DNA from: Cylindrospermum sp. NIES-4074
GTDB lineage: Bacteria; Cyanobacteriota; Cyanobacteriia; Cyanobacteriales; Nostocaceae
Length of the DNA stretch: 64,000 nucleotides
Reading direction: 5' to 3'
Assembly: GCA_003994795.1 (NCBI GenBank)
Contig: AP018269.1
Location: 992,001-1,056,000 of the forward strand
Shown: positions 17,545 to 27,156 of the stretch, piece by piece
How positions within the stretch are numbered: position 1 is the stretch's first letter
Layout of the letters: every line of letters begins with the position of its first letter
The notes under the pieces: model-generated
The model's input: the letters and a program-made list of their open reading frames with translations, nothing else
Told to the model about the DNA's origin: nothing
The model's database searches: none
Translations under genes and position numbers: made by a program

Positions 17545-17943
17545 TTAAATAAACAAACTAGGTGAAACCTTGAAATACTCACCCAGTGCTTTAGCTTGTG
17601 CTTTACTAATTGCACGCTTACCGTTTACAACCTCAGATACCACACCGCTAGAACCAATCAAACCAACTAAATCGGCTTGACGGGTTCCGCTAGATTCCAT
17701 GATGTGTTGCAATATCTCATGAGGTGTAGATTTATCCATTGGATAATTTTCTTCCTCATATGCTTCAATTAGTCTGACGAGCAATTTGTATAAAACTCGC
17801 TCCTCTGGAGTACGATTTTTCTTAAAAGTAAGAGATTCTGCCACTTTTAAAAGACGTTTATACTCTGTCTCATTTTCAATTACTTGAGGAGCTATTTCTG
17901 CTAGTAATTGACTGTAAGCATTTTGGTCAAAAGTAAGGGTCAT
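17545..17943 (-). CDS. HigA-type antitoxin with XRE helix-turn-helix
   Basis: Starting from ATG 17943 (MTLTFDQNAYSQLLAEIAP) the product has 132 residues. An upstream extension to 18024 exists but does not fit the family. The N-terminal part (APQVIENETEYKRLL ... TPEERVLYKLLVRLIEAYEE) and the C-terminal HTH (TPHEILQHIMESSGTRQADL, then GSSGVVSEVVNGKRAISKAQA) match the COG5499 group of HigA-like antitoxins. These usually follow a HigB/RelE toxin gene, but no such gene lies upstream here. Instead the next gene downstream encodes the HEPN-like protein. It probably binds its own promoter, which would lie in the 134 nt upstream. Confidence 0.8.
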   Translation of the reverse strand: MTLTFDQNAYSQLLAEIAPQVIENETEYKRLLKVAESLTFKKNRTPEERVLYKLLVRLIEAYEEENYPMDKSTPHEILQHIMESSGTRQADLVGLIGSSGVVSEVVNGKRAISKAQAKALGEYFKVSPSLFI

Positions 17944-18077
17944 TTTTCCATTTATATGTTTTAGAGAGTTCTTGCGTAAGTCCTGTCTATGCCTAATACT
18001 CTCAAAATGAGAGCATATTGTCAAGCGTCAATTTCCTTGACTCCTATCTAGAACAGATGTATGATTTACGTTACATA

Positions 18078-18258
18078 GAAGGGGAGTAGCTGCTGGCACT
18101 AGACAAAAAGTTCAAAGCCAGCGCATCTGAGTCAACATACTGGCGATAAGCCTGGTTCAGATGGCAGATAATAAATATTTGAAAGCGAGACCTTCACTAA
18201 GTTCACACCAAAAAAGTGTGAGCCTGGTGAAGTTTAGCGGCTTTCATCAAGCTCACAC
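18078..18258 (+). promoter_or_regulatory. yybP-ykoY manganese riboswitch with alternative hairpins
   Basis: The aptamer runs from GAAGGGGAGTAGC (18078) to CGAGACCTTC (ending 18195). GAAGG and CCTTC close P1, and GTCAACATACTGG and CCTGGTTCAGATGGCAG match the conserved internal loops of the yybP-ykoY class, which senses Mn2+. Downstream, TCACAC pairs with GTGTGA across an A-rich loop, while GTGTGAGC (18216-18223) can instead pair with GCTCACAC (18251-18258). These are mutually exclusive forms suited to an expression platform. It sits directly before a manganese exporter gene, as expected for the class. Confidence 0.88.
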
Positions 18259-18288
18259 AGGTAAAAAATCCTTCAGGAGCTTGAGAAA

Positions 18289-18909
18289 GTGTTAACAGCC
18301 TTTACAGCAGGTTTATTACTGATTTCGGTTTCAGAGCTGGGCGATAAAACTTTTTTTATCGCTGTAATTTTGGCAATGCGTCACTCGCGGCGATTGGTAT
18401 TCATCGGCGTGACAGCGGCTTTAGCAGCGATGACAATACTTTCGGTGATATTTGGCAGAATGGTGTCGTTGTTGCCAAACGACTGGATTCATTACGCCGA
18501 AATAGCTTTGTTTCTTGGCTTTGGTATTAAGCTGCTGTATGACGCTAGTCGAATGTCTGCCGCTGCTAATGGTAAAGAAGTTTTAGAAGAAGCCAAAGAA
18601 GCAGTAGAAGAAGCAGATTCACACTTGAAGCAAAGGAGCGACTGGGCAATTTTGCTAGAAGCCTTTATTTTAACCTTTATGGCTGAGTGGGGCGATCGCA
18701 CACAATTTGCTACCATCGCCCTAGCCGCAAGCAGTAAATATCCCCTTGGCGTCACAGTTGGTGCGATTTTGGGACACGCTATTTGTGCTGCGATCGCCGT
18801 TATCGGTGGTAGATTAATTGCTGGACGTATATCTGAACGTCAAATCACCTTCATTGGCGGATGTCTGTTTCTCCTCTTTGGAATCATCGCCGCTGTAGAA
18901 GGAGCATGA
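18289..18909 (+). CDS. mnx: Manganese exporter of the UPF0016/GDT1 family
   Basis: The 206-residue membrane protein has two similar halves, each with the family motif: ELGDKT (16-21) and EWGDRT (133-138). The acidic residues form the cation path. About six or seven membrane helices are visible, with an acidic linker (about 95-115) between the halves. Cyanobacterial members export Mn2+ from cytoplasm to thylakoid lumen or periplasm (Mnx of Synechocystis), protecting against excess and supplying photosystem II. The start is GTG at 18289 with CAGGAG upstream. The Mn riboswitch in front supports the assignment strongly. The symbol follows the Synechocystis name and the orthology is inferred. Confidence 0.92.
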   Translation: MLTAFTAGLLLISVSELGDKTFFIAVILAMRHSRRLVFIGVTAALAAMTILSVIFGRMVSLLPNDWIHYAEIALFLGFGIKLLYDASRMSAAANGKEVLEEAKEAVEEADSHLKQRSDWAILLEAFILTFMAEWGDRTQFATIALAASSKYPLGVTVGAILGHAICAAIAVIGGRLIAGRISERQITFIGGCLFLLFGIIAAVEGA

Positions 18910-18958
18910 GGAAAAAAATTCAAAATTCAAAATTCTTTCCTCACTCTTCTTCTCCTGA

Positions 18959-19870
18959 TCATGGACTAGGTGTACTTTCTGGTGTGGGTGTACTTTGTGG
19001 CGAAGGTGTAGGAGCAGTAGCAGGGGTGGGAATGGGAGATGCTGCTACCTTGTTGATTTCGTCTTTGTACTGAGCAGGTGCTAAAGCCGAAGCACTATCA
19101 AACAAAGGTTTTGCTTCATCAGCCTTGCCTTGTTCCTTTAAAACCATTGCCTTTGCCAAAACTGGGCGGAAATCCTTGGCATCTTTCTTAATTGCTTGAT
19201 CGTATACAGAGATAGACTGAGTATAATTTTTCTGAGTGGCGTACACACTACCCAACAGCACCTGCACGGCTACAGTATCTACACTTCCAGGCTGAATTGT
19301 ATTTGCCTGGGTGGCATTAGATAGGGTATCTTGCAGCAAACCAATAGCTGCTTCGGGGCGTTTTTCATTGATCTGGAGAGTCACCATCCCTTGCAGAGCT
19401 TTCAAATCACCCGGTTTTGTAGTTAAGATCGAGCGGTAAGCTTGGGCTGCTCCTTCCTTATCACCAATTTGTTGTTTGGCTTGTGCCAGTAGCACAGCAT
19501 ATTCTGACTGTTCTGGATTCAGCTTGGCTAGCTTTTCTAGGGGTTCAATTACAGCTTGAATATCTGCTGGTTTAATCTCACCGTTGCTTTTTTGCCTCAG
19601 CAGGTTTAGCCGTGCCTGTAACAGTCCCTTGAGTGCTGTGGGATTTTCTGGTTCCCGTTGCAAAACCAGTTCATAACCCCGGACTTCATCTTCCAGTCTT
19701 GATTTTTCGTTAGATGAAGGCACACTACTGCTACTGCTGGTGGGACTCGGTGTTGGGGTTGGGGTATTATTAAATGCTCCAATTATAGGCATAATCGAAA
19801 CCCCGATAAAAGCAACAACTGCCAAAGCCAACACGACTTGAACTATCCAGCGATTGCGTGGTTGAGACAC
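18959..19870 (-). CDS. Membrane-anchored TPR protein
   Basis: The 303-residue protein has one N-terminal membrane helix (about 9-31) followed by a Thr/Pro/Ser-rich linker and then a helical array with TPR character. Examples are PENPTALKGLLQARLNLL, NPEQSEYAVLLAQAKQQIGDKEGAAQAYRSIL, KPGDLKALQGMVTL and YTQSISVYDQAIKKD. The tail is Pro/Thr/Ser-rich. It is probably anchored in a membrane with the repeats exposed as a scaffold, and similar proteins are widespread in cyanobacteria. No partner is indicated by context; it converges with the Mn exporter gene, 49 nt apart. Start is ATG at 19870. Confidence 0.82.
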   Translation of the reverse strand: MSQPRNRWIVQVVLALAVVAFIGVSIMPIIGAFNNTPTPTPSPTSSSSSVPSSNEKSRLEDEVRGYELVLQREPENPTALKGLLQARLNLLRQKSNGEIKPADIQAVIEPLEKLAKLNPEQSEYAVLLAQAKQQIGDKEGAAQAYRSILTTKPGDLKALQGMVTLQINEKRPEAAIGLLQDTLSNATQANTIQPGSVDTVAVQVLLGSVYATQKNYTQSISVYDQAIKKDAKDFRPVLAKAMVLKEQGKADEAKPLFDSASALAPAQYKDEINKVAASPIPTPATAPTPSPQSTPTPESTPSP

Positions 19871-20248
19871 AATTTTGACCTTCTCCTGAACTCTAATGAG
19901 ATTATCATTTACTCAAATGGCAAAGTTAAAAATTTCCAAAACTTTGCGGAATACCGTCCGTTAACTGTGAATTTTATAACAAATAACTATCTACACTGCT
20001 AAAGTAAGTGATGACTTTAGGAGGAGCCAACAAAATTGTAGCTATGATATGCTTCCGAAACTAGTGTAAAGACGTTGAGTTACACATTTAGTGTATAAAT
20101 GCAAAATTTTGCGTCTTTAAGTTCACACAGAGCGCTCTGATGTGGCTTCCTTAAAAGGAAATATACTTTTATCAGCCCCACAAACGCTATTTCCACCTGC
20201 CTTTGTAAAATCCCATAATGGGATGTGTCTCCGCCGCAAGGAGTTTTT
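19871..20248. other. Divergent promoter region
   Basis: About 378 nt separate the minus-strand TPR gene from a plus-strand gene. Short self-complementary bits exist, but nothing strong enough to name. A minus-strand frame overlapping the region looks like a shadow of the downstream gene. Confidence 0.35.
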
Positions 20249-21289
20249 ATGAATTCCGACCTGATGCCGTCTCCTGAATCCGCTAATTCTTCTGCCCCTA
20301 AACCGGGCCCAATTAAAATTGAGGCAACTGCCAATGTTGATATAGCAGCAGCCCAAACCCCTAAACCTGAGAATTCGTCCGTTAACCCTAGCGAGACTGA
20401 CTCAAATGGGCACTTCGCAAATCGGCAGCAACCGATTCCGCCTCCCAGTGAACCGATGCAGTACCGAGCCATCGGGTTAGTGCGGGGTCGCTACCATGCC
20501 AGCAGCGAACAGTTTACCCAAGGTACGCTGCTGACTACAGATGGTGTAGAACTCAATGCCGTCCTCCTCGGTCGGATTATGAGTTTAGTCAAGAATCACT
20601 TGGATCTAGATACAGAACATCTGTGGGTAGTTTATCCTCGGACAAGACAAGAAAATGATGCGTTGCACCTCCAAATTGTTGGAGTTTGGGAGCCAGAAAA
20701 TCTGGCGAAACATCCCATAGATGATGACGATGAAGATTCGGAATCACAAGAGTTGCAGACGCCTGATGATAATTTAGCCGAGAACTCTATTCGGGGAACG
20801 TCTCGAAAAGAAGAAAATACTGACCCTACACCCTCGTCAGACATTCCCGATGGTGGTTTTTCCGTGCGTGGCGAGGTAGTTTACCAGTCTTTTGATGATA
20901 AGAGCTTGGTGGTCAAAATTAAGCAGGCTCCACGTAAACCAACTGATAAACCTAAGTATTTTAAGTTGAAATTGAGGGGGGTGCTGACCACCAAAGCTGT
21001 AGGGAAGTTCTGGGACTTTAAAGTCAAGCGGGAAGCTGATGCATTAGTAGTAGAAAATGCGGAAGCGATCGCTGATTTGCCCAAAAAACGCAGACCACCA
21101 TTCAAAGGTGGCCCTCGTGCTGGTGGCGGTGGTGGTGCTGGAAGAAGACCATTCCCCCCCAGACGCAATGGGGAAGCACCTCCACGCCCCATCAAGAAAA
21201 TAGGCGGCGACTCCTCAGCGGTGTCAAAACCTGTACCAAAACCACCTGCTCCCAAACCAATCAAGCGACCAAAACCAACTCAGGAGTAG
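20249..21289 (+). CDS. Conserved cyanobacterial protein with disordered Pro/Gly-rich tail
   Basis: The start is ATG at 20249, chosen for the AAGGAG site 8 nt upstream, which gives 346 residues. Residues 1-70 are Ser/Pro/Asn-rich and disordered. A conserved core follows (QYRAIGLVRGRYHASSEQF, LLGRIMSLVKNHLDL, HLWVVYPRTRQ), then an acidic insert. A second folded segment (FSVRGEVVYQSFDDKSLVVKI ... FWDFKVKREADALVV) resembles an OB-like or RNA-binding beta domain. The C-terminus is Arg/Pro/Gly-rich, as in RNA-binding proteins. I recognise it as a protein conserved in cyanobacteria but know no assigned function. A link to RNA is inference from the tail composition. Confidence 0.78.
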   Translation: MNSDLMPSPESANSSAPKPGPIKIEATANVDIAAAQTPKPENSSVNPSETDSNGHFANRQQPIPPPSEPMQYRAIGLVRGRYHASSEQFTQGTLLTTDGVELNAVLLGRIMSLVKNHLDLDTEHLWVVYPRTRQENDALHLQIVGVWEPENLAKHPIDDDDEDSESQELQTPDDNLAENSIRGTSRKEENTDPTPSSDIPDGGFSVRGEVVYQSFDDKSLVVKIKQAPRKPTDKPKYFKLKLRGVLTTKAVGKFWDFKVKREADALVVENAEAIADLPKKRRPPFKGGPRAGGGGGAGRRPFPPRRNGEAPPRPIKKIGGDSSAVSKPVPKPPAPKPIKRPKPTQE

Positions 21290-21353
21290 GTATTGAGGAT
21301 TGAGTCAAACAGGTTATTGGTCAGAGTTTCACTAATTACCTGTTTGACCAAGC

Positions 21354-22523
21354 TCAAAAATCCGTCCTGCGGTCTTGGGGTAAAAAAGAACGCTCCATAG
21401 GAATTTGAGCAACTGGTTCTGTGAGGGTAAACGTACCTGCTTCAATCCATTGTTTCAACTCTAGAGCGACTTGCCTGGAAAAAAACAAACTGGCTAAAGG
21501 AGCAACTCGTACTGTCTTACCCTCAATGGTGATCCGCCCAGACTTGAGTTGGGCGTAACTCACCAAACCAAATGTAGGACGAACGCGCCGGGGAATAGAA
21601 AAGTCTACTATCGGTGCAACTAAGTCTTTATCTTGCACTGCACAGCGCTCAACTACAGTTTCGTTTAATACGGGGAGTGGTACACCTACACCCAACATTA
21701 ACGAAGGCCCGTAACTTTTAAAGTAACAACCCCGCACCCATCGAGCGTCCATTTGCTTGGCATCGCCAATTAAAGCTAAAGTTGCAGCCGGGCCTATTGG
21801 TGTATGGTTCGCTAATCGTTTTTGTAAGGGGAAGTGCTGCGTACCTTCCCAAGCGACATAACCAATACCACCACCTAAAAAAATCCGCGTACCAATGCCG
21901 ATGAGTTGCAAATCGGGGTCATTGAATAGGGGAGAAATCGCACCAGGATTAGAGTAAACCGCATTCCCCAAACGGGGTTGTAAAGGGCCAAGATAAGTGA
22001 AAAGTGGGCGATCGCCACCATTCACCCCCACAATAAAATTTTGATAAAGATTGCGCGGATTAAATAAATAAAACTGATTGATAGATTCACGGGTGACGCT
22101 AGTTTCAAAAGTTGCCCGTGGATAACAATCTGTAACTTGCCCTAAGGCTCGTACTTGTATAGGCTTACCTGCAATCAAATCTTCTATTACATGACCACCG
22201 CCGCGTTCCCGGACTTCTTCCCCGTCCATTACTTCTACAGCACAACTTGCTCCCAAGTATAAATCTACCGCCCCAAAACCTGGGTAGGCAGGTACACCAT
22301 CTAACCAGCAGCGGCGGATTTTAATTGGTGGGTCAGTGTGTCCCAGATTAATAATTGCTCCACTTGATTCCATTGGCTCAAAAGTGCCAGTGGTAATCAC
22401 ATCAACTTCTTTAGCAGCTTTAGTAACACCGATTTCTGTAACTCGTGCTTTTAATTCTTCAGATGTCAACACTACCGCACGTTTGCGGCTGATTTTTTCA
22501 TTAATTTCCGCAATAGTTCGCAT
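21354..22523 (-). CDS. Homocysteine biosynthesis (HcyBio, DUF39) family protein
   Basis: The 389-residue protein fits the HcyBio/DUF39 family. Recognisable segments are MRTIAEINEKI at the start, the DVITTGTFEPMESSGA motif, the FGAVDLYLGASC segment containing a conserved Cys, and GIGTRIFLGGGIGYVAWEGTQH. In archaea and some anaerobes the family takes part in forming homocysteine from aspartate semialdehyde with a sulfur source. The role in cyanobacteria is not settled. The full length and conserved Cys suggest an active enzyme. No ferredoxin or CBS partner gene is adjacent. Start is ATG at 22523. Confidence 0.85.
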   Translation of the reverse strand: MRTIAEINEKISRKRAVVLTSEELKARVTEIGVTKAAKEVDVITTGTFEPMESSGAIINLGHTDPPIKIRRCWLDGVPAYPGFGAVDLYLGASCAVEVMDGEEVRERGGGHVIEDLIAGKPIQVRALGQVTDCYPRATFETSVTRESINQFYLFNPRNLYQNFIVGVNGGDRPLFTYLGPLQPRLGNAVYSNPGAISPLFNDPDLQLIGIGTRIFLGGGIGYVAWEGTQHFPLQKRLANHTPIGPAATLALIGDAKQMDARWVRGCYFKSYGPSLMLGVGVPLPVLNETVVERCAVQDKDLVAPIVDFSIPRRVRPTFGLVSYAQLKSGRITIEGKTVRVAPLASLFFSRQVALELKQWIEAGTFTLTEPVAQIPMERSFLPQDRRTDF

Positions 22524-22752
22524 TTTAAATGAAGCGGATTGATATATTAATTATCGGGTGAGATGGTTGCCAAGTAATCGCTCCATTAAAAATCTAGCAA
22601 TCCCAGCTAGAGCATCCTCAGCAACACCATACTCAGGATGTTACCATTTCTAGGTAGCCTTTAATCCTAGCACAATATTGTTTTTAATTACATCAAAAAT
22701 TTGCTGTAGCAACTTCACTAATATGCTGTTCGCTGATAGCTGAATGCTTACA

Positions 22753-25488
22753 TTAGTGTTGACACAGATTACCTAAGAATTTGAGGGGAATCTCAATCCA
22801 GAACTCTGTACCTTGGTCTGGTTCTGATATACACTCCATCAATCCACCATGTCTTTCTACAATAATCTGATAGCTGATTGCTAGTCCCAAGCCTGTACCT
22901 TTGCCAACAGGTTTAGTAGTGAAAAATGGGTCAAAAATCCGCTTTTTCACATCTTCACTCATTCCTGGCCCATTGTCGGCAATACTGATGAGCACATGGG
23001 TGTTATCTGCTGAAACTCTCGTAGAAATCCTAATAGTAGGTGGGGGATTGATATCTTGTTCCTGCCCTATTTTCTCTGTGAGGACATCAATGGCATTGTT
23101 GATAATATTCATAAATACCTGATTCATCTGTCCGGCATAGCATTCCACCTTTGGTAAGTCGCCGTAGTCTTTGATGATCTCAATCCCAGGAAAATCGGCA
23201 TTTGATTTCAGCCGATGTTGCAAAATCAATAAAGTATTATTGATGCCTTCATGCAGGTCAACAGGCTTGTTTTCGGCTTCATCAAGGCGCGAAAAATTGC
23301 GTAATGAAAGAACTATTGAGCGGATGCGATCTGCGCCTACTCTCATTGATGACATGATTTTTGGTAGGTCTTGTACCAAAAAGTCAAAATCTATGGTTTC
23401 GATGATTGAACGAATTTTACTATCGGGGTGAGGATAGCGGGACTGGTAGAGTTGTAAAAGGTCTAGCAATTGTTCGGTGTAGTCACTGGCATGGCAGAGG
23501 TTACCGTAGATAAAGTTAACGGGGTTGTTGATTTCGTGGGCTACACCCGCCACTAACTGTCCTAAACTGGACATTTTTTCAGTGTGAATTAATTTTGCCT
23601 GTGTTTCTTGCAGTTGATGGATTGTCTGCTCTAATTCACTGGCTTTATGTGTGGCTTTAGTTTCTGCGTCACAACTTTGCTGGTAGAGTTGTGCTTGTTG
23701 AATGGCGATCGCAGCTTGATCTGCCAGCTGTTGTAGCAAGTCGATTTCTGCCTCCTGCCAATTTCTGGGGGCCTCGCAGTGGTGGGCAATAAGTAATCCC
23801 CATAGTTGCGTACCCATGTTGATAGGTACAATTAAATTGGCTTGGACTTGCATACTCTCCAAGAAGTCTCGGTGACAGGCGCTTAAGGTTTCACTGGATA
23901 CATTATTTACCGCCCGTACTCTGCCCCGTAAGTAAAGGCGTGCAGACTCATCAGGAAAGCATTCTGCTGGCGTTCTCATTCCCAAAACCGATCGCCAATT
24001 ACCATTGACTTCTTCGACAATCACCTCGCCCCCAGATTCATCTAGTAACTGATAAATCAGCACCCGGTCTGAATTTAGCAGGGGGCGGACTTCTCTGACG
24101 ATGGTTTGCAGAGTTGTGTTTAAATCTAAGGTACTGCGGATCTGGTCAGTGACTTGCTTGAGTGCTTGAGTAAGTAGTAGTGATTTTTCCAGTTCAGAAG
24201 TTTGCTGATGCACCCGCAGTTCTAGGTTGGTATTCAGCATTTGGATCTGTTGATATGTTTGTTGCTGCTGAATTGCCGTTGTAAAGTTATAGGACAAAGC
24301 CTGGGCTAGTGAGATTTCTTCGGGTTTCCATTCCGGTGCTTGTCCTTTTTTTTGCTCTCGCCAAGTTTCAAAGGAAAGGGACGGGAGCTGTTGTCGCTGA
24401 TTTTGGTTGCACTTTCCTGCCCAGAGGATTTCTGTATCATATTCTGGGCGAAAAATGCTAATGGCACCGATAAAAGTATCACGATAATGTAGGGGAATTA
24501 CCATCATCCCCCGAATCTGAGTAGACTGGAATGCCTGCGCTAAAACTCGCAAACGTGGTTCTTTGTAAAGGTCAGCGATTACCCAAATATGACCTGGCTT
24601 GTACTCAGCCATCCAGTTTTGCCACATGGGATGTTGTTCGATCGCACTATTTTCTAATTCGTAAGGTAAGACCGGCTGCTCACCCCAGGTGTATAGTTCT
24701 CCACTCTGTTCAACATAAAGTCTGCCACCTATGCCTTTGAAGGCAGCGATTGTGGCTTCCAAGGCTTCCTGTAGTTGGATTGTGGGTAGTTCATGCAACA
24801 GGGTGGTGACTTGGTTGATGATGGCTTCTCGCTGTTGCTGGGCCCTGGCTTCGCTGAGTAGGTTACTTTGGGAAATGGCGATCGCTACTTGATCGGCAAT
24901 TTGCTGTATTACTTTCAGTTCTCGCTTTAAAACTGTTCGTGGTTGGCTGTTGTGGGATACTAGCAATCCCCACAATTCAGGCTTGGTTGATGGTTTTTTG
25001 GGGTCGTAATGTAAGATGGGTACTACCAAGGAAGACTGTACGCCCATAGCCCTTAAATATTGAATATGGCAGGGGTCAACTGGCCGATATTGGATATTTT
25101 GAGTTGGTAAGGATTTGCCCGTTTCTTTTGACCGTAGCGGCGATAACCCGATTTTGCCACTAGCCACATCCACAATTGAACGTTGACGCGCCAACAAAAA
25201 CATTTCTTTAGCCGTTTGGGGAATATCATGTGCCGGAAAGCGCAACCCCAATAAAGATGGCAAACACTGCTCATGGATAGATTCGGCAATGACTTCACCA
25301 CTACCATCGGGGGCAAACCGATATACCTTCACCCGGTCTGTACCCAAGAATGAACGAACTTCATTTACCGTCGTCGTTAATATTTCTTGGAGATCAAGCG
25401 ATCGTCTAATTTGTTTTGTCATCCGGTGCAGTAGACTTTCTTGCTCTGAGCCTTGCTGCAAACCGTTTGCTTTATCGGTAAATGTCAT
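22753..25488 (-). CDS. Three-GAF hybrid-free sensor histidine kinase, possible bilin-binding GAF
   Basis: The 911-residue soluble kinase has three GAF domains (about 20-205, 225-410 and 455-610), a coiled coil, then a kinase core. GAF1 is phytochrome-like: it has a PAHDIP motif and Cys140 followed by His in DPCHIQYL, the usual bilin attachment site. The third GAF also has a Cys-His pair (SACHRDFL). The kinase is intact: His651 in [10 protein letters not shown]-box [17 protein letters not shown] and GKGTGLGL. No PHY domain or response regulator is attached. It is probably a light- or redox-responsive two-component sensor with its partner elsewhere. A start at ATG 25488 fits; an AT-rich leader precedes it. 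Confidence 0.9.
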   Translation of the reverse strand: MTFTDKANGLQQGSEQESLLHRMTKQIRRSLDLQEILTTTVNEVRSFLGTDRVKVYRFAPDGSGEVIAESIHEQCLPSLLGLRFPAHDIPQTAKEMFLLARQRSIVDVASGKIGLSPLRSKETGKSLPTQNIQYRPVDPCHIQYLRAMGVQSSLVVPILHYDPKKPSTKPELWGLLVSHNSQPRTVLKRELKVIQQIADQVAIAISQSNLLSEARAQQQREAIINQVTTLLHELPTIQLQEALEATIAAFKGIGGRLYVEQSGELYTWGEQPVLPYELENSAIEQHPMWQNWMAEYKPGHIWVIADLYKEPRLRVLAQAFQSTQIRGMMVIPLHYRDTFIGAISIFRPEYDTEILWAGKCNQNQRQQLPSLSFETWREQKKGQAPEWKPEEISLAQALSYNFTTAIQQQQTYQQIQMLNTNLELRVHQQTSELEKSLLLTQALKQVTDQIRSTLDLNTTLQTIVREVRPLLNSDRVLIYQLLDESGGEVIVEEVNGNWRSVLGMRTPAECFPDESARLYLRGRVRAVNNVSSETLSACHRDFLESMQVQANLIVPINMGTQLWGLLIAHHCEAPRNWQEAEIDLLQQLADQAAIAIQQAQLYQQSCDAETKATHKASELEQTIHQLQETQAKLIHTEKMSSLGQLVAGVAHEINNPVNFIYGNLCHASDYTEQLLDLLQLYQSRYPHPDSKIRSIIETIDFDFLVQDLPKIMSSMRVGADRIRSIVLSLRNFSRLDEAENKPVDLHEGINNTLLILQHRLKSNADFPGIEIIKDYGDLPKVECYAGQMNQVFMNIINNAIDVLTEKIGQEQDINPPPTIRISTRVSADNTHVLISIADNGPGMSEDVKKRIFDPFFTTKPVGKGTGLGLAISYQIIVERHGGLMECISEPDQGTEFWIEIPLKFLGNLCQH

Positions 25489-25847
25489 TGCTTATCTTCA
25501 CCCGAACATAAGTATAAATTTTTTTAAAGAACTGCCCCTGATAAAAATGTGTAACTTACACTATTACTTTTTGCTTAAGAAAAATTTATTTTCGTAAACA
25601 TAATTTATTTTATCTCTGCGAAAAATAAATTTTTACAGTCAAAATAGTTAAACTATTATCTTAATAATAGGATATTTATCAATAAAATTCTTTCTTTATT
25701 AATTTATATCTCAGTTAATTTAAGAAAGTTAATAAAATAATTAGAAAAAATGATTAATTACTGCCAACCTGTTTCCAACTTTTAGGTCGGGGAATTCTGC
25801 CATTCCCCTTACGTAGAGAATATTTACATTAGGTAAACATTTAGACT
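25489..25847. other. AT-rich intergenic region with a hairpin
   Basis: About 359 nt, very AT-rich upstream of the kinase gene. Near the NADAR gene end, GGGGAAT (25789-25795) pairs with ATTCCCC (25802-25808). This may terminate the minus-strand NADAR transcript, although no long U-run follows. Nothing else seen. Confidence 0.45.
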
Positions 25848-26321
25848 TTATTCCTCAAAAATTGCGCTTAAAGTCCGTAATTTACGGATTTGTTCCCGCA
25901 CATTCATCAGAATCTTGCCGAGTTGATTATGACCAGTTTGATCCGCACCACAACCCCAAAAATAATCTGTTGGGGAATTTTCCACCAGAATTTCATCGCC
26001 CGTAAATAAGAGTACTTCTCTAATATCAGTATGAGTGAGAAACTTTTGGAGTACAGCTTCTCGCATCACTTGAGTTTTGACTAATTCCCAGTCTTGACGA
26101 AGTTTGCGTGTACAACAACGTCCCAAAGCGGCTGCTGCTTCAGGAGTCGGGGCGGCATGAATTACGGGTATAATTACCGCATCTACACTACCTACAAACT
26201 TTTGGGCTTGGTAATAATGCTCAACTGTTGGCCAGTAAGTACCCCGAATTTGGATTCCGTGGGGAGAAAAGTTAGAAAAACAGCCATAAGGCTGCCAAAC
26301 CTTGTAAAAGTAAATGGTCAT
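25848..26321 (-). CDS. NADAR family N-glycosidase (YbiA-like, DUF1768)
   Basis: The 157-residue protein matches the NADAR family. It has CFSNFSPHGIQIRGTYWPTVEHYYQAQKF at the start (family hallmark: FSNF then W-x-(T/S)-x-EH-Y-x-Q), a central TRKLRQDWELVKTQVMREAVLQKF, and the ending YFWGCGADQTGHNQLGKILMNVR. Members hydrolyse damaged or side-product intermediates of riboflavin synthesis (YbiA, COG3236), and some relatives remove ADP-ribose from nucleic acid. Full length and all signature residues are present, so activity is likely. It is a single gene, divergent from the DUF2243 gene. Start is ATG at 26321. Confidence 0.92.
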   Translation of the reverse strand: MTIYFYKVWQPYGCFSNFSPHGIQIRGTYWPTVEHYYQAQKFVGSVDAVIIPVIHAAPTPEAAAALGRCCTRKLRQDWELVKTQVMREAVLQKFLTHTDIREVLLFTGDEILVENSPTDYFWGCGADQTGHNQLGKILMNVREQIRKLRTLSAIFEE

Positions 26322-26480
26322 TTGAAAATTGCTCTTTTATATATCAAATTCTACAATGCCTGGAAATGCTAACAGGAAATTATCTACCAGATAATGACCG
26401 CTAGCACTAGCCTCAAGACAGAAGATATCGGTCATAAAACACTTCTACTGTGGTAGAAATGTTTGTCTATGAGGTTGACG

Positions 26481-26969
26481 ATGAAGGCGAAGAGTGAGAC
26501 GATCAACGGACAAGCGCCACTAATTGCTGCGGGAATTTTCCTGGGTATGGGTCTGGGAGGGTTTGCTGATGGCATCTTGCTACATCAAATTCTTCAATGG
26601 CATCATATGCTCAGTAATATTCGACCTTTGACAACTGTCCCAAACATAGATTTAAATATGCTTTGGGATGGACTATTTCATGCCTTAGACTGGGTGCTGA
26701 CTGTGGTTGGAGTTACCTTGCTGTGGTATGCATCTGGACGTGAAAATGTTTCTTTGTCAACACAGACCTTGGTTGGGTCAATACTGGTCGGTGTTGGCTT
26801 ATTCAACTTGGTGGAAGGAATAATTGACCATGAAATTCTCGGTATCCATCATGTAAAACCAGGCCCGAATCAGCTAGCTTGGGACTTGGGATTTCTAGTG
26901 TTCGGTGCTTTGCTTGTACTCGTCGGTTGGATAATGATAAAAAAGAATAAACTAGTCATTGGTCATTAG
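26481..26969 (+). CDS. DUF2243 family membrane protein
   Basis: Starting at ATG 26481, which has GAGG 6 nt upstream, the product has 162 residues; ATG 26469 is an alternative. Four membrane segments are visible, and conserved His and Asp residues lie at their ends: FADGILLHQILQWHHM, LFHALDWVLTVVG, LFNLVEGIIDHEILGIHHV. This is the DUF2243 pattern, reminiscent of metal- or haem-binding membrane proteins. The His-rich motifs make metal or quinone binding plausible, but function is unknown. It is monocistronic, followed by a heptamer repeat array. Confidence 0.85.
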   Translation: MKAKSETINGQAPLIAAGIFLGMGLGGFADGILLHQILQWHHMLSNIRPLTTVPNIDLNMLWDGLFHALDWVLTVVGVTLLWYASGRENVSLSTQTLVGSILVGVGLFNLVEGIIDHEILGIHHVKPGPNQLAWDLGFLVFGALLVLVGWIMIKKNKLVIGH

Positions 26970-27009
26970 TCATTAGTCATTGGTCATTAGTCATTAGTCA
27001 TTAGTCATT
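26954..27009. repeat. Heptameric short tandem repeat (STRR type)
   Basis: Eight tandem copies of the heptamer (A/G)GTCATT run from 26954 to 27009, starting inside the last codons of the DUF2243 gene. Such STRR heptamers are characteristic of heterocystous cyanobacteria. No function is known; copy number often varies by slippage. Confidence 0.9.
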
Positions 27010-27156
27010 GGTTAGTGCTTTTTTTATAAGCTGTTGATGTTGAATTTGGATAAAGTTCTCAGCCAAGAAACTTGGCAATACTAGTTTTTCTTTTGGTTGC
27101 ATTTTGAATGAAATAATTTTGAATTGCTGATTAACCACTCTCCCCGCTGCTACTTT

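Noticed and set aside
17944-18077. HigB toxin gene upstream of the HigA-like antitoxin
   Set aside because: The gap is too short and has no suitable open frame.
26954-27009. CRISPR array
   Set aside because: The repeats are contiguous heptamers without spacers and no cas genes lie nearby.
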